DNA of 64,000 nucleotides from Lactarius indigo (taxonomy: Eukaryota; Basidiomycota; Agaricomycetes; Russulales; Russulaceae), in assembly GCA_025766275.1 (NCBI GenBank), contig JAFKAC010000026.1:124001-188000 (forward strand), in the 5' to 3' direction. The position numbers and the translations under genes are program-made. This document shows, in pieces, positions 54,284 to 64,000 of this stretch (positions are counted from its first letter, which is position 1; every line of letters begins with the position of its first letter). The notes under the pieces are model-generated. The model saw only the letters and a list, made by a program, of their open reading frames with translations, was not told where the DNA came from and made no database searches.

Positions 54284-54896
54284 TGATGAACAGCACACAT
54301 AGATAGCTTACTCACAGAGGGACAAAGTGTTCTGTGGTGAGACAAGCTGGGTGGCTGGAAGCAGCAACAGGAAAGTCTAGCAAGGTAAAGCAAAGTGTCT
54401 GGCACACAGCAGTGAGAGAACTGATCATAGTATTACAGAGGAGGTGACATACCTGGCACACAGCAGTGAGAGAACTGATGTGGACCAGGGCGTACAAGCA
54501 GTCTACTTATACTGTACAGAGGTGTGACAGCAGTACAAGGGAAGTAACTACAGGTCACAGAATACAAGGAGCGCATTGTTCTACAACAGGACAAAGGAGT
54601 GTGCATATGGAGAACAAGGCGTATAGAACAGGAAGAGTCCAGACTAAGATGATATCATAATGACATCACAATAAAGATATATCTAAAGGAGGAACAAAGA
54701 CGTAGTACAATGACAAGTCCAGAGGAGTCCGCATGATGTCATAGTACATGATGTCATAGGTGACGCAATGATAAGTACTAGATTGTACAGATCAAAACAG
54801 TATCTAATCTACAAGTCCTATATCTAATCTAAAGCAGTCCACGCTGCAAGTCCTGTCCGTACGAGCCGCTAAGTGCGCAAGGGTCACTTATCAACA
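54284..54896 (-). repeat. Copia-2 3' LTR
   Basis: Left LTR. It contains the same internal 27-bp direct duplication (ctggcacacagcagtgagag...) as Copia-1. A polypurine tract abuts it on the right (about 54897-54906). Confidence 0.93.
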
Positions 54897-54915
54897 TCTC
54901 CCCGTGATCTACAAT

Positions 54916-57900
54916 CTAAGTACACATGAGTCCCATGTCATCGTTGTGCTTCTGCAGCAGGACACGCGGTAGTGACTTTGTAAAGCCGTCCGCAACCATA
55001 TCCACAGTAGGAGTTCTAATGAGGGTGATGGTCCCCTTTTCGATGTACTCCCTAATGACATGATGCCATATGGCAATGTGCTTAGACCGTCTCCCAGTGA
55101 CAGGGTTCAAGGCCAAGTCAATGGCACCCTTATTGTCACCATGAAGTGGGATGGGGTCATCGACCTCGTACCCGAGTTCCGTAAGGAAGCTCTGATACCA
55201 CGCAGCCTGGTTAGCCGCGTCAGTCATGGCCATGTATTCCGCTTCCGTTGTGTTTTGGGCAACAGTCTTTTGCTTGCGCGAAGACCAGCTTATTGCACCG
55301 TTAGCTAATAAGAACACATAACCAGAGGTGGAGTGGCGGTCATCAGTCTGATCAGCCAGACTGGAATCAGTGTAGCCATGAAGGCCGTCGCCATTGGCGC
55401 CATCATAGACAATACGCATATCCATAGTTCCCACTAAGTAGGACAGGACATACTGCGCAAGTCGCAGATGTTGTGGTGAGGGATTCGCTGCGTACTGCGC
55501 CAAACGTGACACAGCGAAAGAGATATCTGGCCTAGTGCCAATCTGCACATAAAGCAGACTCCCAATAAGAGATTGGTAGTGAGAGATATCTGAGGCAGTT
55601 GCCTGCGACGTATATTTAACCAGGTGCTCGTCAGCACCAGCGGGCAAGGGTGTGTTGTGTGGTGTGGCATCAGACATGCCAAAGCGTTCAAGGACATCCT
55701 TGATGTAGCCAGACTGATCTATTTCAATGTGTCTAAGGGAGCGGTCGCGCACAATGCGCATACCAAGATAGGACTCTATCTCCCCGAGATCTGTCATCTC
55801 ATAGCGTTCAGACAAATCTGACTTCAAACGCTTGATACCACTCAGCGAGGGACCCAGTATAGTGATGTCGTCAACGTAGACAATAACGAAGAGTGGATCA
55901 TACCCCTCCCGTTGAGGCATCACATATATGCCAGCATCAGCAAACGTCCGCTTAAAGCCGAGTGCAGTGAGCACTCCATGGAATTGCAAGTTCCATGCGC
56001 GGGAGGCCTGTTTGAGACCATAGATCGCCTTAACCAGGCGACACACCTTCGTCTCAGAGCCAGTGACAGTGAAACCTTGTGGCTGCTCCATGTAAATCTC
56101 CTCGTCAAGCACGCCATTGAGAAAAGCAGACTTAACATCCATCTGATGGATGTGCCAGTCTTCTAGCGCAGCCAACGCCAGAAGTAAACGTAGCGACTCA
56201 AATCGTGCGACGGGAGAGAAGGTTTCATCAAAATCTACGCCAGGGATCTGCGTGAATCCCTTAGCCACCAAGCGAGCTCTGTAGCGGCCATCCGCTTTGA
56301 GCTTAAAGACCAATTTGGATTTTACTGCCTTGCGATTAGGCGGGAGATCCACTAACTCCCAAGTCCCATTCTTAGCTAGGGCGTCCATTTCATACTGACA
56401 CGCCTTAGTCCACTCGTCTGCAGCTGCAGACTGCATGGCCTCTGCATAAGTTGCAGGGTCTCGCCCCACAAAGGCAGCAGCCAGTAACTCCGCATACCCC
56501 AGATGCCTGCCGCGCCATGCCGCATTGTCCACATTGAAGTAGCGCGGATTAGGGACAGGGGCACGAGCACTGCGCCTTGGTGCATTGTCCATTTCGCGCA
56601 ACAGCTGACTACGCTGTGCACGATCCTCAAATCCTCCAGGCATTTCTGGTGAGGGAGGAGGGACATGGCGCATAATGCGCGTTGCACTAGGACGCGGCGG
56701 GGGTGAAGTGGGAGTGGCTTGCTCACGTTTTGGTGTGGTGGGCAAAGTTGGCAGAGCAGGTGGTGGAGTGGTGGGGCGTGTTTGGACTGGTGGGGGGTCT
56801 AGGAGCTTTTCAACATCCTCCTCCTCACTACTACTGGAGTGTGCAGGGGAGGGAGCTCGCATTGGTGGTAACGCCGGCGGGTGAGGCACGGCAGTCACTG
56901 TTGTGCTAGGCACGACTGGTGGTGAAGGTGTGGGGTGTGTCTCAACACCCTGGAGGGACGGGAAGCTACTCTCGTCGAATGTCACATCCCTGGACACTCG
57001 GACGGAGCGGGTTGAGCGGTCCCAGAGCTTATAGCCCTTAGATTCGGGCTCAAACCCGGTAAGCGTGACCTCAATGGCCTTCGCATCCAATTTGCGACGC
57101 TTATCAGCGGGTACGTGCATGTACCCCTTGCATCCAAAGACGCGAAGATGTGAGACATCGGGCACTTTGCCAGAGTGCCAGAGCTCATAAGGAGTGCGCC
57201 ATTTAAGCCCACGGACTGGAGAGCGGTTATAGATGTGCACAGCTGCGCACACTGCATGCTCCCAGAAGCCTTTAGACATGCCAGCTGTGTGGAGCATGGA
57301 CATTGCCTTATCCATAATGGTGCGGTTAAACCGCTCGGCTTTCCCGTTGGACTGTGGTGAACCCGGCATCGTGAGGTGATGCTCTATCCCTTTCTGCTTA
57401 AGAATGTCCTGCGTGACACTCAACATGTATTCGCCACCGCGGTCAGAGTGCAGAGCGCGCAGTTTATGGCCAGACTGGGTTTCACCCCAGGCCAAATACA
57501 TCTGCAGTGACTTAGCAAACTGGTCCTTCGACTTAAGGAAGTGTACCACAGTGAACTTAGTGTGGTCATCTATGAAGGTGGCTGTGTAGGTCGAGCCTTG
57601 CAGGGACTGAGTCTGCATAGGACCGGCGAGGTCACTGTGCACAATCTCAAATTGACGAGTTGTCCTCTTGTTGGAGGACGCAGAAAAGGGTTGGCGAGTG
57701 GACTTGCCCATCTCGCACCCACGGCAGACTGTGTGCACCGTGGTAGAGCTATCTATGTCCATGCCAGTAGTGGCAGAGGGACCATGCGCCTTCAGCGCCG
57801 CAGAGGAGATGTGCCCCATGTGTTGATGCCAGATATCAAGTGTGGCAGCACTTGATTTTGTGTGGGCATTGAGGCCGACGCTGGCTGCGTCCAACCAGTA

Positions 57901-59226
57901 AAGGTTGTCCTCAAGGTAGCCTTTAGCCACACACTTTTGGTTGACAGATATTTTAAATGAGCCACTGTCAAAAGCAATCTCAGCACCCTTTTGTGCTAGG
58001 GCGCGCGTCGACAAGAAGCGCGTCTTCACCTGTGGTAGGTGTAGCACATTACTGAGGGTGATAGAGATACCCTGGCTCGTAGTAAAGACGACAGACCCGA
58101 CACCCACTTGGTCTATAGTGGACTTATCACCCAGGCGTACAGTGCCTTTAGTTTGGGTGTAGTCCTTGAAGTCAGACCGATGTGGGGTTATGTGGTGTGT
58201 AGCACCACTGTCCATCATCCAACGCACACGCGAGGCAGCATACAAGGCAACACCAATTGATTCAGAGGCCCAATCTATCTTGGGCTCTACGACCTCTGTA
58301 ATGGAGGCGGTGGTAGGTACTAGGACATGACTATTGGCGGCCTTGTTGCCTGCTTTCTCCTTCTCTTTTGCGTCAGCCTCATCCTTCTTCCTCTTCCTGC
58401 AATCAGGCTTGATATGGCCCTTTTTGTTGCAGTAGTGGCAAGTGAGACCAGAGTGGTCCTTCTTGCCTTTCTTGCCCGTCGACTTGACGGGGGCCACCTT
58501 GTTGAGGGAGGAGCCAGAGGGTCCGGAGCGGCGAGCTTCTTCTGATACTATGCGCGCTATGATCTCAGCGTGCTTAAGTGCGGACGGGGCCCCACTGGCG
58601 AGGATGGTAGAGGCCAACACCTCATAAGAGGGCGGCAGTGCGTGTAGGAGAATGAGACAGAATTGAGTGTCAGTGACACCCATCTGTGCGTTGGAAAGGG
58701 CAACCCGCAGCTCATTGAGCTTGGCCAATTGAGAGGCCATGGGTGCGGAGTCGTCGAGGCGGGCTTGAGTTAACTGGATCCACAAGTTGAAGATAGTGGT
58801 GCTGCCCGAAGCACCAGCATATACATCTCTGAGCTTGTCCCACTTGGCTTTGAAGGTGGGATAGGCGGCGTTGTCGGCGACAAGGGAGTAGACGTCAGGT
58901 TTGAGGTAGAGGCGGAGGTAGGCCTTTGCCCGACGTTGTACTGACTCCCATTCGTCTTGAGGGACATCAACTGGTCCATGGTGGAGGGTGAACACATCCT
59001 CTGCTTCATGCAGCATGAGGATGGCTTCAATTGTCCCAGACCACTCATTCCAGTGAGTGCCGTCAAACTGTTCAAGGCGAATGCCAGAGGGCATGCCGAA
59101 CGTTGCACCATAGGCAGCAGAGATGCGAGCAGAGGGTGAGGATCCAGTGGGGGGAAGCGCAGAGCCCCCCGCAGTAGCAGTAGCACCGGCGGCAGCTCCA
59201 GTGGGAGATGGTGCGCGAGAAGACAT
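54916..59226 (-). CDS. Copia-2 Gag-Pol polyprotein (1436 aa, open)
   Basis: Same domain order as Copia-1: UBN2-like Gag, CHYCNKKGHIKPDC knuckle, DSG protease, integrase with HSDRGGEY, YVDD reverse transcriptase, and RNase H with TEAEYMAM. The frame is open throughout. Differences from Copia-1 concentrate in the first about 240 residues (for example LHHGPVDVPQDEWESV versus LDTPPSGITTDEWDSV). Some single changes hit normally conserved places: KSKLVFKLK instead of KSKWVFKLK at the start of RT, HQHMGH instead of HQRMGH in the integrase finger region, and AIWHHVIRE instead of AIRHHVIRE in RNase H. These may lower activity. Confidence 0.95.
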   Translation of the reverse strand: MSSRAPSPTGAAAGATATAGGSALPPTGSSPSARISAAYGATFGMPSGIRLEQFDGTHWNEWSGTIEAILMLHEAEDVFTLHHGPVDVPQDEWESVQRRAKAYLRLYLKPDVYSLVADNAAYPTFKAKWDKLRDVYAGASGSTTIFNLWIQLTQARLDDSAPMASQLAKLNELRVALSNAQMGVTDTQFCLILLHALPPSYEVLASTILASGAPSALKHAEIIARIVSEEARRSGPSGSSLNKVAPVKSTGKKGKKDHSGLTCHYCNKKGHIKPDCRKRKKDEADAKEKEKAGNKAANSHVLVPTTASITEVVEPKIDWASESIGVALYAASRVRWMMDSGATHHITPHRSDFKDYTQTKGTVRLGDKSTIDQVGVGSVVFTTSQGISITLSNVLHLPQVKTRFLSTRALAQKGAEIAFDSGSFKISVNQKCVAKGYLEDNLYWLDAASVGLNAHTKSSAATLDIWHQHMGHISSAALKAHGPSATTGMDIDSSTTVHTVCRGCEMGKSTRQPFSASSNKRTTRQFEIVHSDLAGPMQTQSLQGSTYTATFIDDHTKFTVVHFLKSKDQFAKSLQMYLAWGETQSGHKLRALHSDRGGEYMLSVTQDILKQKGIEHHLTMPGSPQSNGKAERFNRTIMDKAMSMLHTAGMSKGFWEHAVCAAVHIYNRSPVRGLKWRTPYELWHSGKVPDVSHLRVFGCKGYMHVPADKRRKLDAKAIEVTLTGFEPESKGYKLWDRSTRSVRVSRDVTFDESSFPSLQGVETHPTPSPPVVPSTTVTAVPHPPALPPMRAPSPAHSSSSEEEDVEKLLDPPPVQTRPTTPPPALPTLPTTPKREQATPTSPPPRPSATRIMRHVPPPSPEMPGGFEDRAQRSQLLREMDNAPRRSARAPVPNPRYFNVDNAAWRGRHLGYAELLAAAFVGRDPATYAEAMQSAAADEWTKACQYEMDALAKNGTWELVDLPPNRKAVKSKLVFKLKADGRYRARLVAKGFTQIPGVDFDETFSPVARFESLRLLLALAALEDWHIHQMDVKSAFLNGVLDEEIYMEQPQGFTVTGSETKVCRLVKAIYGLKQASRAWNLQFHGVLTALGFKRTFADAGIYVMPQREGYDPLFVIVYVDDITILGPSLSGIKRLKSDLSERYEMTDLGEIESYLGMRIVRDRSLRHIEIDQSGYIKDVLERFGMSDATPHNTPLPAGADEHLVKYTSQATASDISHYQSLIGSLLYVQIGTRPDISFAVSRLAQYAANPSPQHLRLAQYVLSYLVGTMDMRIVYDGANGDGLHGYTDSSLADQTDDRHSTSGYVFLLANGAISWSSRKQKTVAQNTTEAEYMAMTDAANQAAWYQSFLTELGYEVDDPIPLHGDNKGAIDLALNPVTGRRSKHIAIWHHVIREYIEKGTITLIRTPTVDMVADGFTKSLPRVLLQKHNDDMGLMCT

Positions 59227-59993
59227 TGGGATGATTTATCTATCGCCGAGGAGCAGTCAGCGATAGTGCTTTATAGTTTGCAAGACATAAAGATAGAGGG
59301 GGTACCACTCCTGTCTGTGATTCTGTAAGGCCAGAACGCTAACGCGTCCTGCCTCCTGATGGTATGCCAGTGATACAAGGGCTAGGCCCAGGTTGGAAGA
59401 GTCCCTTTGCCATACCATGAGCTAGCTGCCAGCCAGGATGTGTCTAGGACACAGCTCAAATGGTTTGCGTCAGGGGGAAGGTGAAGGGATTGCTTTCAGA
59501 GCCCAAGGCTGTCTACCTCAGCCTCCTCGGCCTGTTGGTTGCCTCATCGCCACAAGTGGCTTTACTGAATCCTTTCCCATTGCCGCTACAAGGCAGGTAT
59601 CTGGTTGCAGAACACCATAGTGGTGAACACCCCCCAGAGTCTGAACCAGGTTTTACACTCCCATGGTGAGGAGATCCTGCGCCCAGTGTGGAGCACCAGA
59701 GACAGCTGGCGCTAAGCTCCACAATACACAGCCCAGTGGGCCATGCACACCTGGATATTGATTGAAGGGCTACCAGACCCAATCTCCTTGCGCATAGCGC
59801 AGGGGCTAGGAAAACAGTAGGGGTGAAAGTAGGACTACTGGGCAGTACATGTACAGGAGGTTCCTCAGCAGAGACAAGTGGCGCCCCACTGCTCTCTGCC
59901 TTGGGCAAGGCTGGTAAGGCCCCAGACAGACCTTAGCCTGGTGTGTCCTCCTAGGAAGACAGTGACCAGCCAAGTGGAGTGGCTAGGGCACCA
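59227..59993 (-). other. Copia-2 5' leader
   Basis: Untranslated leader, nearly the same as in Copia-1 with a small deletion near 59755. A 131-codon sense-strand frame (59513-59908) is not preserved in Copia-1. Confidence 0.65.
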
Positions 59994-60005
59994 GGGCCCA
60001 TAACC
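59994..60005 (-). promoter_or_regulatory. Copia-2 primer binding site (initiator tRNA-Met half-molecule)
   Basis: The element strand reads GGTTATGGGCCC directly after the 5' LTR, identical to Copia-1 and to Copia-3. Confidence 0.85.
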
Positions 60006-60618
60006 TGATGAACAGCACACATAGATAGCTTACTCACAGAGGGACAAAGTGTTCTGTGGTGAGACAAGCTGGGTGGCTGGAAGCAGCAACAGGAAAGTCT
60101 AGCAAGGTAAAGCAAAGTGTCTGGCACACAGCAGTGAGAGAACTGATCATAGTATTACAGAGGAGGTGACATACCTGGCACACAGCAGTGAGAGAACTGA
60201 TGTGGACCAGGGCGTACAAGCAGTCTACTTATACTGTACAGAGGTGTGACAGCAGTACAAGGGAAGTAACTACAGGTCACAGAATACAAGGAGCGCATTG
60301 TTCTACAACAGGACAAAGGAGTGTGCATATGGAGAACAAGGCGTATAGAACAGGAAGAGTCCAGACTAAGATGATATCATAATGACATCACAATAAAGAT
60401 ATATCTAAAGGAAGAACAAAGACGTAGTACAATGACAAGTCCAGAGGAGTCCGCATGATGTCATAGTACATGATGTCATAGGTGACGCAATGATAAGTAC
60501 TAGATTGTACAGATCAAAACAGTATCTAATCTACAAGTCCTATATCTAATCTAAAGCAGTCCACGCTGCAAGTCCTGTCCGTACGAGCCGCTAAGTGCGC
60601 AAGGGTCACTTATCAACA
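60006..60618 (-). repeat. Copia-2 5' LTR
   Basis: Right-hand LTR, 613 bp, followed by TSD catcc and then the NLR ATG at 60633. Its promoter drives transcription leftwards, away from the NLR gene. Confidence 0.93.
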
Positions 60619-60632
60619 CATCCAACAACCAG

Positions 60633-63390
60633 ATGTCCTCCTCCACTCCAAATATTCAGCTGATCTTCGACGAGGCCCTAAAAGAGTACAAGAAGAAAAC
60701 CGGAAAAGAACTTACTACCCACCCAATTGCAGACGAGATCAAAGCTTGTGATTCTCCTGAAGCTATCCTTACGGTACTTCAAGGGAAAGCCAATGAACTC
60801 AACCCATCTCAGAGCAATGATGAGCGACTCACCAAGTGGCTTACGCCAACCGTGAATGTCCTCAACGCACTCTCCGCCACCCTTGGTGTGGGTGTTGGTA
60901 CGGTAAGCCCCGGCATGTTGTCACATAATGCTTGGTCTGTGTCATAACGTTAACTTTCAGGTATTTCCCCCAACTAAAGTCATATCTTCTGGAATCGGTA
61001 TCCTCCTCGTAGTCAGTTTTTGTGCCCACTCCAACCGTGTAGGCCGATAACACCGTCATGACCTCATGCAGGCAGCAAGGGACACGGCAGCGAGCCGCGA
61101 TGCACTTATAGAACTCTTCGACCAGATAAAGAACTTCTTTATACGCCTCAAGACCTACACCGAAGTCCCACAGACCATGGAGATGACGAGCGTAATAGGG
61201 AAGATTATGGCGGAAGTGCTGTTTATGCTCGCTATAGCAACAAAGGCGATGAAGCAAGGACGAACGAGTGGGTCCAGTTCTATCTCTGAGCTTCTCCTCA
61301 CTTAAATTCGACCAGAAACATTTCTTAAAAAGTTGGCGGGAAGGAACGACATCGAGGACGCGCTACTGAAGTTGAATAAACTGGAACAGGGGGAGCTCCG
61401 TATGGTATCTGCGCAAGTGTTGAAGACCACCAGTGATCTCAAGGACGTTACAAAGGATATAAAAGACGCTACTGGTAATCTCAAGGACGGTGCATAGCTC
61501 GTTCGTCTCTCAACACAATTCACACTAAATATCGGATCAGATGCGAAAGAAACGAAAGTGATGGTGCAGCAGATTGTAAGCAATATTAGCTCCGGCAGTT
61601 GTAAGTATTGTCATGATCTCATCGCGAATAAGTGTAAGAGTTCACACACAATTTCAGGGGAGCGACTCCGAGGATGGTTGACTCCGCCTGATCCATCGAC
61701 GAACCACAACATCGCGTGCAGCGCTCAGCACGAGGGAACTGCGGTGTGGGTTTTCAACGAGGATATTTTCAAGCAATGGGAGTCGTCGGGCTCGTTATTG
61801 TGGATTCATGGGAAACGTACGTTTTATACAATGGGGCCCGCATCTCACTGACAACTGCTGCTTTTGTAGCGGGGTCGGGGAAGAGCATCCTCTGGTTCGC
61901 CATTCAGTTTTATTTCCGTATCCAGAAGCTTATGTTCTCGATCAGCTCTGCAATCATTCAGCACATCATCACCCTACGCGATGCTGGGTCGGCCTCCGCC
62001 GCCTATTTCTATTTCGATTTTAGAGATGACAATAAAAAGCATCGGCGAAACCTCCTTTCTTCACTTCTGATACAGCTTGCTTCCCGGTCCACGCCTTGTC
62101 TCAATATACTCTCCCACATCTATTCCCCTTATGATGCTTGCAAGGAGCAACCCAGTGAACGTGCTTTGATGCGATGCCTCAAAGACATGCTCATGGTCCC
62201 TTCCCTTTCTCAACTCCCCACTTACATCGTCCTTGATGCCCTTGACGAATGCCCCAACACGTCCGGCATACCAACTCCGCGAGGACATGTCCTCGAACTC
62301 GTAAAAAATCTTGTTGACCTGCGCCTTCCGAACCTACACATCTGCATCACCAGTCGCTGGGAGAATGATATCCGGACCACTCTCGAGCCACTGGCATCAG
62401 GCCACCTCTCCCTTCATGACCAACCCGGGCAGAAAAATGATATTGTTGAATACATTGGCGCGGTTGTTCAATCCGACCCTCAAATGATGAGTTGGCGGGA
62501 CGATGACAGGAGTCTAGTAATCAGGACACTCTCGGAGAAAGCCGATGGCATGTAAGGCGATGTTTCATTCTCATCAGTACCCCCTTCCCTAATATTCGTC
62601 ATACAGGTTCCGATGGGTGTTTTGTCAGCTGGAGATGTTGAGGCACTGTCTGGCTCCCAGTCTTCGACGTCAACTTGACGAACTACCGAAAACCCTGGAC
62701 GAGACATACGAGCGGGTCTTGAAAGAGATCGAATCCACCAACCAAGGCCAATACACGCGCCGTTTGTTGAATTGCCTCGCTGTGGCTCGTCGGCCGCTTC
62801 GTGTTGAGGAGTTCGCAGAGGTACTTGCGTTTGACCTTGATACAACTGAAGAAGAGATCCCGACACTCCATGTGGAATGGCGATGGGAGGACCAAGAACG
62901 AGCCGTGTTGTCTGCTTGTTCGAGCTTAGTTGCCATTGTCGACGACGGGAATTGCCGGGTTGTCCAATTTTCACATTTTTCAGTGAAGGAGTACCTCACG
63001 TCGAATTGTCTTGTTGCCGCGAGCGGAGATATCTCACATTACCACATTCTTCCCGAACCCGCGCACTTGATACTTGCGCGTGCCTGTCTTGGCGTTCTAC
63101 TCAACTTGAATAATCGCGTTGACAAAGATTGTGATGAGGGGAGTGGCAGGAACGGCGACAAGATCATCCCTTTGCTCAACTACGCTGCCAGGTACTGGGT
63201 TCCCCACGCACAGGTTGGGAGCGTCTCGTCACGCCTTAAGGATGCGACGGGGATTCTTTTCGACTTGAACCAACCATACTTTTTGGAATGGATAAAGATA
63301 CACGACATCGACCCCTATGTATATGAACACCGGGAAAAACACCACCAACCCTTGTACTTGTCGATGTGGAGTTGGGGTCACGCCACACAG
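60633..63390 (+). pseudogene. Goodbye-NACHT (NLR/STAND) gene, inactivated
   Basis: Eight exon pieces can be read: 60633-60902, 60961-61008, 61072-61267, 61316-61600, 61658-61816, 61870-61894, 61946-62551 and 62607 to about 63390, with GT-AG introns of 48-63 bp. The N-terminus (MSSSTPNIQLIFDEALKEYK, DERLTKWLTPTVNVLNALSA, then RDALIELFDQIKNFF) is the fungal STAND 'Goodbye' domain. The NACHT follows after LTPPDPSTNHNIACSAQHEG. Splicing joins the Walker A as GKPGSGKS; Walker B is YIVLDALDECP; sensor region ICITSRWEND. MFRWVFCQLEMLRHCL, LDETYERVLKEIE and VQFSHFSVKEYLTS are typical winged-helix-side blocks. Defects: in-frame TAG at 61495-61497 between the two domains, Copia-2 in the leader, and Copia-3 replacing the ankyrin end. 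When whole, such proteins are thought to act in non-self recognition and cell death. Confidence 0.88.
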
Positions 63391-63594
63391 TGGCGGGGCC
63401 ACGTGATACGTCGTATATACACGTCGGTGTCTGAACTATCTCCCTCAGTCGTTCTTATCCTACCGCGACTGAGGGTACGTACCACACTCACTAACTACCT
63501 TACCGCTCGACTAATTGTACGACTAGATCGTCCTAGGTATAATATAATAGTCGTTCTTATCCTACCGCAACTGAGGATCGTCCTAGTTCTTACA
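63391..63594 (+). repeat. Copia-3 5' LTR (left border approximate)
   Basis: The right border is fixed by the adjoining PBS. The left border is placed at tggcggggcc because NLR similarity ends there and a TG start is expected; a start at 63404 or 63427 is possible. It contains a direct duplication, cagtcgttcttatcctaccg with actgagg (63449 and 63548 regions), and a TATA-like tataatata. Confidence 0.6.
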
Positions 63595-63606
63595 GGTTAT
63601 GGGCCC
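63595..63606 (+). promoter_or_regulatory. Copia-3 primer binding site (initiator tRNA-Met half-molecule)
   Basis: ggttatgggccc directly follows the LTR end ttaca, the same 12-mer as in Copia-1 and Copia-2. Confidence 0.82.
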
Positions 63607-63710
63607 GTAATTGCCTGGAATCGCCTCAAACGCTATAACTCCTCGACTCACATTCAGCTCTTCTCTCATGCAATTACCTTCCTGAATATTCACCCCTCTC
63701 TTTAAACTCC

Positions 63711-64000
63711 ATGACTTCTGCAAATCCTGGAACTCCCTCAGGTGCTCCCTCTGGGACTACTGGCACTGGGGGTACCGGCGGGGCTACTGGCTCTGGCGGG
63801 ACAACTGGGGGTGCACCTGCTGCTGGCCACGATGACGTATTCGTCAACCCTCAGGCGTTCATTGCCGATTCGGCCTGGCCGAAGGAACTCATCCTCAATC
63901 GTTTGAAATCCAACTGGCAGGAATGGAACCGTCGACTGACACTTGTCGCCGATCAGCGACTCTTCTCTGGCTATCTCGATGGGTCCTTCCCTTGCCCCGA
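63711..64000 (+). CDS. Copia-3 Gag N-terminus (partial, runs off the window)
   Basis: ATG 63711 opens a frame to the window end: MTSANPGTPSGAPSGTTGTG, a Gly/Thr-rich leader, then FIADSAWPKELILNRLKSNW followed by QEWNRRLTLVADQRLFSGYLDG. The N-W-x-x-W and GYLDG pattern is the UBN2/DUF4219-like start of fungal copia Gag. The rest, including the knuckle and Pol, lies outside. Confidence 0.8.
   Translation, partial: MTSANPGTPSGAPSGTTGTGGTGGATGSGGTTGGAPAAGHDDVFVNPQAFIADSAWPKELILNRLKSNWQEWNRRLTLVADQRLFSGYLDGSFPCP

Larger units (their letters stand above)
54279..60623 (-). mobile_element. Copia-2: full-length Ty1/copia retrotransposon, TSD catcc, in the NLR 5' leader
   Basis: 613-bp LTRs (54284-54896 and 60006-60618) begin tgatgaacagc and end atcaaca. 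They are flanked by catcc (54279-54283 and 60619-60623). I found one LTR difference (gaggaac versus gaagaac). It belongs to the same family as Copia-1: Pol, most of the LTR and the leader are almost identical, while the first about 120 bp of the LTR and the N-terminal Gag differ clearly. It points away from the NLR gene and sits 15 bp from that gene's ATG. Confidence 0.96.
63391..64000 (+). mobile_element. Copia-3: 5' end of a third Ty1/copia element, in the NLR gene
   Basis: The NLR frame dissolves near 63385-63395, and a short LTR-like segment ending ttcttaca follows, then a primer binding site, a leader and a copia Gag start. The 3' part and TSD lie beyond the window. It is a different family from Copia-1/2, with a short LTR (about 204 bp) and an unrelated Gag N-terminus. 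Confidence 0.8.

Noticed and set aside
59513..59908. 131-codon sense frame in the Copia-2 leader as an extra gene
   Set aside because: The near-identical Copia-1 leader keeps only 69 codons of it, so it is not conserved.

Overview
The window is a stack of transposable elements from a filamentous basidiomycete, almost certainly an Agaricomycete mushroom. The indications are many introns of about 48-60 bp with GT-AG ends, KDZ (Kyakuja-Dileera-Zisupton) transposases with their CxC2 cysteine cluster, a fungal TET/JBP dioxygenase, and a Goodbye-NACHT (NLR-type) gene. Host sequence is limited to the 3' end of an ankyrin-repeat gene at the left edge (2-130), some intergenic DNA, and a broken NLR gene at the right edge (60633 to about 63390).

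Layout, left to right: ankyrin gene tail; Copia-1 (468-6827, minus strand, TSD agaaa); about 0.8 kb of flank; a large composite element KDZ-A (about 7628-52067); about 2.2 kb of flank; Copia-2 (54284-60618, minus strand, TSD catcc), inserted 15 bp upstream of the NLR start codon; the NLR pseudogene; and Copia-3 (from about 63391, plus strand, running off the window), inserted where the NLR ankyrin domain should begin.

KDZ-A has degenerate terminal inverted repeats, a 7-bp flanking repeat (gttgggg), a 220-bp subterminal tandem array on the left and a 212-bp array on the right. It encodes a KDZ transposase, a TET/JBP-type 5-methylcytosine dioxygenase, a conserved hypothetical gene ('X'), a Zn2Cys6 protein and three or more small coiled-coil or repeat proteins. 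Three elements sit inside it: a chromovirus-type Ty3/gypsy element (20552-28204, TSD gtagc) in an exon of gene X, a solo LTR (17464-18184, TSD aatat), and a complete second KDZ element, KDZ-B (36396-51543, TSD ctagctg), in the 212-bp array. Without these insertions KDZ-A would be about 21 kb.

KDZ-B (15.1 kb, TIRs of about 285 bp) carries its own transposase, a homologue of gene X, a Zn2Cys6 protein and small accessory genes, but no TET/JBP gene that I can see. The shared cassette of transposase, X and Zn2Cys6 protein suggests that X and the zinc-cluster protein belong to the transposon's machinery. Each KDZ element is peppered with its own short CpG-containing word, TCGGCAG/CTGCCGA in A and TCCGGA plus ACGGGA-type palindromes in B. 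In A the word stops at the borders of the nested elements and also occurs inside exons. I consider this the most interesting unexplained signal in the window.
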